A stretch of 64,000 nt of DNA, taken from NCBI GenBank assembly GCA_029582265.1, contig CM055819.1, positions 34,479,288-34,543,287 on the forward strand, given 5' to 3'. Shown one piece after another: positions 13,201 through 25,200 of this stretch. The notes below the pieces were generated by a model. That model worked only from the letters and a program-made list of their open reading frames with translations. It searched no databases and had not been told where the DNA came from. This stretch comes from Zoroaster sp. YZ-2022 (lineage: Eukaryota > Echinodermata > Asteroidea > Forcipulatida > Zoroasteridae). The translations under genes and the position numbers were made by a program. Every line of letters begins with the position of its first letter. The first letter of the stretch is position 1.

Positions 13201-16200
13201 TTTGTAAATATGTTTTCAAAACAAGTTTGCATATGTCAGTTTGTAGTCTTGCTTCTCAAAAAAAGATTATCCCTAAGCACTCCCCAATCCATATCACAAT
13301 GCACAACTCAGTCATACCACCCATGCCACCAGGGCCCATGATTTCATAGCGCCGCTTACCATTTTCGTGCTAACTATAGCAGAAAAAATTGCTTAAGCAT
13401 AAGTGTATTTCATAGGTTAGCAAGAAAATTCAGAGTGGCGCATGCGTATTCACGATGGATTTGTATTGTTGCATCACTCATTTGCCACCAATAATGGCCG
13501 GCAAGTTAGCATGCCCTTCTCTATGCTTAACGGTTAGCAGCGCTTTGAAATGAAAAACATACAGTAAGGAAAAATTTGGCTGCTATAAGCAGCTCTATGA
13601 AATTAGGCCCAGGTTTGAATTTGCCATAAAAGCCTAATGAGTGAGGCAATGGTGGATAGCAACAGCTGTCATGGAGACAATTGGTCAGTTTGTGAACCCA
13701 GGGGCCAATTTCAATTGCAAAGCAGAGAATTTCGCTAAGCAAATACTCAACAATATTCCTGATGATGACCAGAGCAGACTAGTTGAAACATTGAGAACAA
13801 ACCAACCGGCTCTTCTCGGAGCCATCGCTTTTTCCAAAAAGAGATCATTACATGGTGTACCCGAAAGAACTCAAGAACATCTATCTCCACCATGCAAAGC
13901 CTCAAATCCTACATTAAATATTCAACAGACAACCAGCCAAAATGCATACATTTTTGTATGAAAGTTTGACCGGTAACCAATGAAATCTACTAAGCAAATT
14001 TTTCTGGTAAGCAATTTTATCTGCTAAGCAGCTCTATGGAATTGGCCCCAGATCAGTCTCTTGTATGTAAAGCGACAAATTTACCAAAAGTATATAATCC
14101 ACATTGTAAGTAGGCCTATGTCATAATGCCCTCAGCCTATGTCATAATGCCCTCAGCATATGTCATAATGCCCTCAGCATATGTCATAATGCCCTCAGCC
14201 TATGTCATCATGCCCTCAGCCCCAGGGTAGGACAAGTCCTTCATACTGGTAGCATTCATAAGGAATGGTACTGGTATGTAATTTAACTACCCCAAAGTAA
14301 GCTTGGGCGATAACACGATGATATCGAATATCGCGATACCGTTTTTTATTCAATTCTGATATCGAGAACCTTTTTAAGTTATCGGCATATTGGCAAATCG
14401 CGATTTAAAAAAAATCGACATTGTGAGTCAAGTCAGAAATTCCATGGAAACAAAATTAGAACAGTCTTTTCAGCTTTTGGAAGTGAGAAACAAAAGCGAA
14501 ATACTTCAGAAGTACATACACACTCTGCAAGCAAATTTGCAATTTATTGTGACGCTTGTAGAGGGGTACTATACCTGTGGTTATCGGATCTAAACCAATC
14601 ATGCATAAATGAAAAAATAATTGCGATATTATTGAAAATCACGATATATGTTTGCCGATATATCGTGGATGAAAAAAATCGATATAGCCCAAGCTTACCC
14701 CAAAGGAATACAAGGCTCAGTGCTGTACCAAATAACCATACACCACCATCAAATGTTTATATCAAAATAAGCATATAATAAATTTATCACTGCTTCTGTC
14801 TAGCTTAAAAATTATTTCAACATAATTGTTTCTGCATCTTATTCGTCAAACACGTTCGGCCATACCATTGGGAAAGACATATATTCCCAGTTTGATTTAT
14901 TTGTGATGACAGACTGTAATTGCTTCCATTCATTAGGTAACAATGACCCATTAAGAATAGACAATGAAGGCTTGTATCATAAAGTTTGTCATGCATGGTT
15001 TACCGGCTTACGTCAACAAAGTGGATATATTATTTATTTGATCAGCCCCATGGGGGTATATGTTCTGCTCAGTAATTGGGTTAGGAGTATTTACATACAT
15101 AGAATACATAGATATACTAAATGCATAATTCATTCATTCATTTATTTTCTCCAGTACAGTCACATTGACTACAATAACCCTAACCTTCCCAAATCCTTCA
15201 AAATCCTCTTTGCTAAAGTGAAGGATTTTGAAGGATTGAGGTTACATGCTACATGCTCTTTGCTAAAGTGAAGGATTTTGGAAGATTGAGGTTATTAGGC
15301 ATACTTAAATTTCTATGGTACATGTACATCCATGTTTGTTGTAGTGATTGCAAGGTCAGTGCTTGGGTCATGCTCCATGCATGCAGGGAGGGTCCCTGGC
15401 CATGTACATATATCACAAATTAGAAACACATGTGTGCATACATGTCATGTGCTTGCTTTACTATTGAAGGATTTTGGAGGATTCAGGTTATGTGTAGTAA
15501 CTGTAAGCAAATGGGCCTAGGGAGTTTACAAAAAATACTACTAAAACAGTAATACTGAAGAGGGATCACTAGTAAGCAAAGCTTGTAAGCGTGGGTCCCC
15601 ATGCATGCATGTGCTCTGAGCTGTAGAAAGAAAGGATGCACAAACATAAAACTACTGGGCAAGCAAGCTCAGAGCAGCATCTATAAATAATGGCTCAATG
15701 CATTCGCATATTGAAACATGTATGCAGTGAGATTATAATTACAATTTTCGTAAAGGAATTACTGATGAAATTAGTTTGAAAATTTTGTGGGATACAAGTT
15801 GTGTCAGGATTTTGACACCATCCTGATGGGGCCCAACATGCCCTGAAAGTAGGAGAAGTAGCTAGACAAACTCAGTGCAGTCCTTGAAGCTTGCTCTCTA
15901 CGCACCTATGGTTTGACAGACTCAGTTATTACGGTCAGTGCGCATGTTGTGCACCCATGGGTAATTTATATCTGTGAATAATTCCCATATGCAAGGACTA
16001 TGTCAATAAATTGGATAAAGTCATATCAAGTAAACCTGCATGTCAAACATTAAAAAGAAAACATTTAAAAAAAAAAGTATACATGTAACGGATGTTGGCC
16101 AAAACTATATACTAATTTTCTCTGATTTATGGGTGAGTTATTCATGGAGTCAATTTAAAAGTCATTAAATATTTTTGTTGGAAAATGAGTGTACAGCACA

Positions 16201-19200
16201 TCTTTAATCTTTGATCTTCACGTTTGATTTGACAAAAGGCAGACGTTGAGTTCTAATAATGTCTTGGCGAAGGAGCCCTACATGTTTATATGAGCCCATG
16301 GTGGTGTCCGCTTTATTCATTCTGGCATGCTTGCTAGGGAAGATCAGATGTATGCGACATAACTGCATTATACAGTTAACCACCTGAAAATATTTTCTTA
16401 CAAAATATCCACCGCAGAAAATATTGTTATTGAGGGGATCGTCATTTTCCTTCTATAAAACTCTTGGGGATTTTGTTCTTCTGATCTTTAACTTCATGTT
16501 AATGTTTAAACTAGGCTCGGGCAGGCACAGTACATAGAAAAACAATATCTTGATCAAATGTTTGTTTAAATCATGCATTAATCAAAGGCTAGGCACCGTG
16601 TATGGATAGGTTATCTATCTAGTAAGAAAACACTTTGTGAGAATCTTTAATGGAAAACAAAACAAAACCTAGAATACATCATTATTGAGAATACTAATCT
16701 TTTGAATTTATTAACCCTAACTCCCTAGGCCCATTTGCTTACACATAACCTGAATCCTTCCTAACTCCCTAGGCCCATTTGCTTACACATAACCTGAATC
16801 CTTCCTAACTCCCTAGGCTCATTTGCTTACACATAACCTGAATCCTTCCTAACTCCCTAGGCCCATTTGCTTACACATAACCTGAATCCTTCCTAACTCC
16901 CTAGGCTCATTTGCTTACACATAACCTGAATCCTTCCTAACTCCCTAGGCCCATTTGCTTACACATAACCTGAATCCTTCCTAACTCCCTAGGCTCATTT
17001 GCTTACACATAACCTGAATCCTTCCTAACACCCTAGGCCCATTTGCTTACACATAACCTGAATCCTCCAAAATCCTTCAGTAGTAAAGCAAGCACATGAC
17101 ATGTATGCACACGTGTTTCTAATCTGTGATACATGTACATGACCAGGGACCCTCCCTGCATGCATGGAGCAATAAACAGTGTCCACTGACCCAAGCACTG
17201 ACCTTGCAATCACTACAACAAACATGGATGTACATGTACCATGGAAAGGCAAGTATGCCTAATAACCTCAATCCTCCAAAATCCTTCACTTTAGCAAAGA
17301 GCATGTAGCATGTAACCTCAATCCTTCAAAAACATTCACTTTAGAAAAGAGGATTTAGGAGGATTTGAGAGGGTTAGGGTTAATGGAATTTTCTACAGTT
17401 TTGGTGGAAATGAATGAGTATTAATATTTCCAGATTAATTTATTTGTTCTAAGAAGGGAAGGTACAACATTGGTATGTGGTAAAAAAAAAAAATTTGTCA
17501 TAAAACTAATCTATGAAAATTTTATCACAATAGGTGCCCACATTTTTGAGAAAAAGCTGATATGATATGTGTACCAACTGTAAACCAAGTAATTTTTTAG
17601 ATAATACTTTATTAATTTGATAATCTGCTAAAAACCAAAGTTGTACCTTTTTAACGTTTAGCTGTCAGCAATAATCCAATTATGTACTTAATTACATGGT
17701 AGATTTCAAAATTAATTACAGGTAAAAAAGAATAGTATGTAACTTTAAAATGAACAACATAAAAATATTTTCATGATGTTAAGCCTAGGGAATTTTTTTC
17801 TTCATACAAAGATCTGAGACTAAAGTGTTTCGTGGTGTTCTCCACATCGGAATAAGCATCATGCATTTCTTAATGTCAGTCTGTCTGGCTACCATAGTGG
17901 CCCAGGGGTTTAGGATCACACTCTGTTATCCTGAGTCTTGCCTTGGGTATTCAACTGATTTGATATTGCATACAGTTTGGCTCTCATGATGCAGCTCAAC
18001 CCTTTTTTTTCCTGTGGAGGGAGGTCATTGCTCTATGATTCCACATTCCACCATCTTGGAAATGGAGGATTTCTGTGATGCGAATCTGACGTCGGGATGA
18101 ATTTAACAAAAACATAGTGTGCATGATTCCACAATCATTTTGGAAATGGAGGATGTCTCTGATGAGAATCTGATATTGGGTTGAATTTAACAAAAACATT
18201 GTGTGTACCTTTTGTTCATAGGTTTTAATTTGTTTCTTATTATTTTATTTAGTAGTGTATACCCATATAGTGCTTACTACTAAGCAGAGGGTTTTCTTGG
18301 GAGCTGTGCATCTGACGCATTGTCCACTCCATGTGTCTTGTACGTGCATCCAAAATAAGTGTCCAATCATTTTTATTACCAGGGTGATCTATTTTAAATA
18401 AGTGTGGCTCAATCATATTAAGCACTTGTGATTGGTTTCACTTGACGACACACCATACAAAATCGGCCATCTTTATGGGCATTTATTAAAGAATAACCAT
18501 TTTTGAAAGCATATAGACTAATTCAGCGACCACTGTTTACCACCATTACTTAGTGATACCACACTGCACGCGCACATCACACGCATTCTTAAATACACGC
18601 TAGGCTAGCATTTCATCAAATAGAGTGCACAGATTGGTTGAAGAAGCACCTGGACTATGTAGAAAATGAACACTTGACACAGAATGTAGGTACCACCGCA
18701 GTTATGGCGGCGCCCAGTGAACTGGTCAACGGATTAGTCTATATATACCCGTGCACTATGCATAAGCATGGCATGCACCACGCAGGTGTTTCAACAAAAT
18801 AAATGCATATCATTGGTCGGTGAAGCTTTTTTCTTCATGGTGAAATTTGAACACTTGACGCAGCGCATCTCCTAGCCAAGTTGTCTTGTACGTGCACCCC
18901 CCCAAAAAAAAGTGTCCAATCATTTTTATTGTCAGGGCGATCTATTTTTGAGTAAGTCAGGCTCAATCATATTAAGCACTTGGTTTTTCACTTGACGACA
19001 CACCATGCAAAATCGGCCATCTTTATGGGCAATGACTAACCATTTTTGAAGGCATATACCCATGCACTATGCATAAGCACGGCATGCACCATGCAGGTAT
19101 TTCAACAAAATCAGTGCCTCATTGGTCGGTGAAGCTTTTTTCTTCATGGTGAAATTTGAACACTTGATGCAGCTCATAGCCAGGTTGCCTGTAAAGATGA

Positions 19201-22200
19201 CGTGTATCAGGAAGTACATGCATCTGTACAATTGAAGAATTATCCACACCCCTAAACCCATTCGCATAACTGCAGTTTGTATAATGTAATGCTTTATTTC
19301 ATTATGTTTCATATAGGGATTAAGTCAATACTAGAAATGAAAAATACAAAGCTTTTATTTGGTTATTTTTTTTCTCTTTCGGACAGCCGTTAGAGTTGAC
19401 AGAAACTCTAGAAATCAGCAATCTCATCTTCACCACTCTCTTTGCCTTTGAGATGCTTCTGAAGCTCTTCGCTTACGGCTTTGTGGGGTACATCCGCAAT
19501 GGATTCAATGTCTTCGATGGGATCATTGTCATTGTTAGGTATATATGAACATAATCTTTATTTCCGTAGATAATCGGAAATAAAACAAATCACTTTAATA
19601 GGTAAAACCATGGCCTAAGGTTTTGTGGGGTATGCATTCGCAATGGATTTAACCTCATTGATGGGATCATTATATAAATGAGGAAGGTCTTAATTTCTGT
19701 AGTTTTTTATTTAGGGAATGACAGACAGACAAGCACATAACTTTAGTTAAGCCCATCGCCTTCATTTTTTGTTTCTTTTGGAACCATCTCAACTCCCTGA
19801 ATACAGCCAAGGCTGACAATGTTACAATTTACGCAACAGGTTGTCTAATTTTATCAATATATTTATTGATGGTTTATTAAAAGCTGACAAAGCAAACTGG
19901 TGGGCCGAAAACAGTAAATTTTACATAGTTAAAAATACTATAAAAAGTTATAAATAATTATACATATAAGTTGTTCCTTAATAAAGGAGAAATTAAAAAT
20001 CATATGAAAAGGGAAGGGGGTGAGCGCGGGCAAGTGGAGAGGTTACAGGGAAACGAGAGAGGGAGACAACAGGGAGGGAGGCCGGGTAAATTAGGGGAAG
20101 AGCGGGCTAGTGGAAAGGTTACAGGGTAATGAGAGAGGGAGACAACAGGGAGGGAGGCCGGGTAAATTAGGGGGGAGAGAGGGCAAGTGGAAAGGTTACA
20201 GGGTAATGAGAGAGGGAGACAACAGGGAGGGAGGCCGGCTAAATTAGGGGGGAGAGTGGGCAAGTGGAAAGGTTACAGGGTAATGAGAGGAAGACAACAG
20301 GGAGGAAGGCCGGGTAAATTAGGGGGGAGAGTGGGCTAGTGGAAAGGTTACAGGGTAATGAGGGAGGGAGGCCGGGTAAATTAGGGTGGAGAGAGGGCAA
20401 GTGGAAAGGTTACAGGGTAATGAGAGTGGGAGACAACAGGGAGGGAGGCCGGCTAAATTAGGGGGGAGAGTGGGCAAGTGGAAAGGTTACAGGGTAATGA
20501 GAGGAAGACAACAGGGAGGAAGGCCGGGTAAAGTAGGGGGGAGAGTGGGCTAGTGGAAAGGTTACAGGGTAATGAGAGAGGGAGACAACAGGGAGGGAGG
20601 CCGGGTAAATTAGGGGGGAGAGTTGGCTTGTGGAAAGGTTACAGGGTAATGAGAGAGGGAGATAACAGGGAGGGAGGCTGGGTAAATTAGGGGGGAGAGT
20701 GGGCTTGTGGAAAGGTTACAGGGTAATGAGAGAGGGAGATAACAGGGAGGGAGGCTGGGTAAATTAGGGGAGAGAGTGGGCTAATGGAAAGGTTTTACAG
20801 GGTAATGAGAGACAACAGGGAGGGAGGCCGGGTAGGGGAGAGTTGGCTAGTGGAAAGATTACAGGGTAATGAGAGAGGGAGACAACAGGGAGGGAGGCCG
20901 GGTCAATTAGGGGGGAGAGTGGGCTAATGGAAAGGTTACAGGGAAATGAGAGAGGGTGACAGGTACTATAAAACACTTGATATGACTAGACTGGGAGACA
21001 TTTCATGTGAAAATGACTATTCAGTAGTTGATTTATGGAATAGTTGACTTATGGTGACAACCTGCATAAATAATCTCATTTAAGATGCTAGATGAGAAGA
21101 TGCTAGATATTTAAGATGCTAGATAAGAACAACTTATTTCTTCCCACACCTACAGCGTGGTGGAGGTCATGCAGCAGGGTAATGGAGGGGGTCTGTCTGT
21201 ATTACGAACCTTCCGTCTGTTACGTATCCTCAAGTTGGTACGCTTCATGCCAGCCTTACGACGGCAGCTTCTTATCATGCTCAAGACAATGGACAACGTA
21301 GCCACGTTTTTCTCTCTCTTGTCGCTCTTTATTTTCATCTTCAGGTGAGACAAACAACACATAGACCCATCTGGGTTCCCCGACCACTTACATAAAGTCA
21401 CTGTGACAAAAATCACATCTCGAATGGCACCAGACTATTTCTGACATTAGCCTCATTTTGGTTCCCTTTGCCTTGTGTATTATAAAAAACCAAGATGGCT
21501 GCTGTGAAGCTTTTTTTTATAGCGAAAATCTATTTATGGCAGGTTCTTTGACAATAAACAAAAGCATATATAATGATGGGGTCGATTATTATTTTATATT
21601 AAGAATGCTCAAGGTCCTTCGCTTCATTATCCCTGGTCACTAGGCCGATTAAATCGGTTTTTTTTTGGAACTCCCTGAATACATCCAAGTACTGCATGTT
21701 ACGTCTTTGTCATCTAATCAAACAGAATGATCATCTCAACCCTGACAACTTCCTGAATTGTACTTCCTGGGTCGACAGAAGCAATTTATCGTTAAAGGGA
21801 CAATAATGTCATGACCGGCAGGGCATGAAATCGGAGTGCTAGTTTTAGATTAACTCAGTGAAAATAATACCCACATGATAATGTCATTTTACTGTTGCTG
21901 TTGCATAATTGAGCCAGTAATTTTCAGTCACTGTGTCCATCTTAAACTAGGACACCGATTCAATACCCTGTTGAAAGTCTGCTCTGATCCTGTCAATAGT
22001 GTTCCTTTAAGGACACAGTAGCCATGACGATCCTGACGAGGATTGGAACCCACATTCAGCCACTAGTGCCCTCAAACAATTGATTATGACACACCCAAAC
22101 CTCACTGTTAACATTTTCGATTTTGTCCATGAACCTCATTTAAGTTTCCATAGACTTGTGTGTAACAAGATGTCTGCTCTGTGTAAACATTATGCAGTGA

Positions 22201-25200
22201 AGAAATGTGGGTAGAGTCAAATACTTGTAAGGAAAGTGCAACATTGGTAATAACCAGATAAATTATTCCATCAGAAGCACATTCATCTTTGGAGAAAACA
22301 AAATTGAATTTACAAAAAGTTTCCATTCGGCAGCTTATTTTTATGATATATTTCTTGAAAACTGGGGAGTTGAAATGAATATATGTTTTCAAAAAGTAAG
22401 GATACATCCCTTCGCCATTCTTTGAAACTGATAGACTATCTCTTTCATTCCGGAAGCTTGTTTCATTGACATAATTTTTCTGTCTGTTTTTCCATCTCCA
22501 CAGTATTTTAGGCATGCATCTGTTTGGTTGCAACTTCTGTAAATATGTGAAGGGTGTGAAGGAATGCGACAGGAAGAACTTTGACAATCTCCTGTGGGCA
22601 ATCGTCACAGTATTCCAGGTAGGAACATTCCTCAGAAAACTATTCCCTCATTATGTACTCGGTGCACGTAAGGCCAAAAAAAGTCTTTGGTTCTGGTCTC
22701 TCTGCGCATTGCCTCAGACCCGCGCTTCAGCATTTTTATTTTTTATTTATTTTTGCTATGAAATGATGTCCAGTTGCTAAATTTGCTGGATCAATTGGAA
22801 TTCTGCCACGCTGTGTTTTAAACGACACCTTTTATTACATAAGGGTATGATGAATGTTTGCCTGATTTGTGAGGCCTCACTTAGCCACCATACTTTGTGT
22901 ATTAGAAATTTGGTCTGGTTCCAATAACCGTATCATGTATTTCACTGGTTGGCAAATTTTTTTTTTTAAATTACCAAAAAAAAAAAAAAGTGTCACCGCA
23001 CCAGTTTTGAAGCAAATCTATGACCAGAAACCAGAGACTTTTTTTATAAGCCAAAGTATTCACCTATTTCATGTACGTCATATCGAGGGCGCTATGTTTC
23101 TCTTTCCATGCACGATCCACGAAGGAAATGTGTAGGGATGAAGGTGTCAGTGTGATGTACATACATGATTGCTCTGGAGATCATCGGCTGTAAGAATCAG
23201 ATGGATATGACCATCACATGATAAAATATGCACAGGCTTGATGCTTTGTACCCGCTATAAATTTGTGTATGTAGGGCATGTGGATTTGCACGTATTGTGA
23301 TGCCGGTTTTCCCTGTATTCACTCAGGGCGCAATCGGTCGTGGTTGCTTCCTTTGTGTGTCACCCAAGGGAAAAGGTCGACCAAAGAGTTGAGTAGGTAA
23401 ACTTCATGCGCTTATATGAGCTTACTTAAAAGCTCATAGTCCGGGGGATCGTAGTGGGCAAATACAAACAGCCTTCTTTAAAGATTTTAAAGTTTAGTAA
23501 ACATTGGTTTTCATTTTCCGAGAATTGATGATATGTATAATCACTGTTATATGTTTATGGGGCGGGGCAGGGGGGAGGGGTTGTTACACATTTGATAGGC
23601 CTTCGTTTAATGATAGTAAACATTTTTGGTTTTTATTGTCTGTAAATGTATCCATACATGCCGGTCAAATAATGCCATATTGAGACTTTTAAAGAATGTT
23701 ACTGCCACAAGCAAATATTGAATTAAAAAGTAATATTTTCTTCTTTTTTTACCCTCAAATTAAATCTGACATTAAAATAGAGAAACAAAAGGAATATGTC
23801 TCACAGAGTTTTCCATTATAAAAATGTCAGATATTTCCATATTTGCAATGCAATTATTTTAAGTTGCCTTTGGGTGTTGTCATTATGCAGTCAGGATAAA
23901 ACTGTCCAGAAACAATCTTGTTCTCCCCTGTGTATTGCATGACCATTACCATAGAAACGTGTAAGCATTCGTCATAGTAACTAAGTAACTATTACATCTT
24001 ATGATGTACTGTAGTTTCTTCATTTTCCCTTGTGGTAACATGGATGATTACTGTCTGTGGAGCGCAGTAGTATGTAGTGTGTAGATTGCATCTACACAAA
24101 AATAATACTAATTCAGTTCAGCTACATTTAATTCAGTTCAGATTCACTACAGCTTAATCAGATTAATTATTTTCCTATTCACTGAAAGTGTAATATAATA
24201 AGATCAATAATAAGATCATTCATCATTTCCTCCTACAGGTTGTATGATTTGTAACAATTATATTGTTATACATCTGACCTTTCAGAAGATCCTGTTCAAG
24301 TCTTAATAATAATAATAATAATAAAGATTTTTAGCGCGCACATATCCACCCTGCTGGGCGCTCAAGGCGCGGAAACAAAGAAAAACATTAATACAAACAA
24401 TATACAATGATAGCATAGGGAAAACAAATTATGTACCGAGATACATGTACCTACAATGCAATTACAAATATACATCATCTTTGAAGAGTTGTGACATAAG
24501 ATGAGTTTTAAGCATCGACTTGAATCTGGTTATACTATGACAAGATTTGAGTTTAGTTGGAAGATGATTCCAGAGTCTCGGAGCTGCGACAGAAAACGAC
24601 CTATCACCCCAGTTCCGTTTTGAAGTTGCTTCCTTGAGGAGTGACATGTTGCTGGAGCGCAAATTGCGTGATGGAGTGTAGACTTTAAGTAGTTCAGAAA
24701 TATAAATTGGAGCAATGTTATTAAAAGATTTGTGAACAATTAGCATAAGTTTAAAAACAATTCTCTGTGAAACAGGAAGCCAGTGCAGTTCTTTCAAGAT
24801 TGGCGTGATATGCCAGTTTGTGGACAGTACGACTGATCAAAAAATGATCAAAAAATTAATGTTTGCCCGATTTGTGAGGCCTCTCTTAACCACCATACTT
24901 TGTATATGGGAAATTTGGTCCCCGCATATACAATGTATCACATATTTTCCTGTTGGCAAAAAAAAAAAAGATGGCCGAAAAAGAAAAAAAACCTTCACCG
25001 CACTGATTTTGAAGCCGACCGATGACCAGAAACTGGAGACTTTTTTTTTTGGCCTAACATAATAAGCTTAAACATTCACAGCGTGGCTGTCTTATATATA
25101 TCTTGATTCAAAGGAAGTAAGCATACTTTAAGAAAAAGTTTTGTCAACATTATCAATATTGTACCTTCCCTTACTCTATAACCACCTGAAACCATTCAAA

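Noticed and set aside
16715..17066. CRISPR array
   Set aside because: Units are contiguous with no unique spacers, and the host is a eukaryote. The same applies to the other tandem arrays.
15172..17384. Internal telomere repeats
   Set aside because: Only one or two TAACCC units at the element ends, not a tandem telomeric array.
20000..20976. Pro/Leu/Cys-rich minus-strand frames
   Set aside because: G-rich minisatellite read backwards; copy-to-copy changes do not favour coding.
23327..23400. Candidate alternative domain II turret exon after tattcactcag
   Set aside because: In the needed phase it lacks the ILGMHLFG start and the DRxNFD end and runs into a stop.
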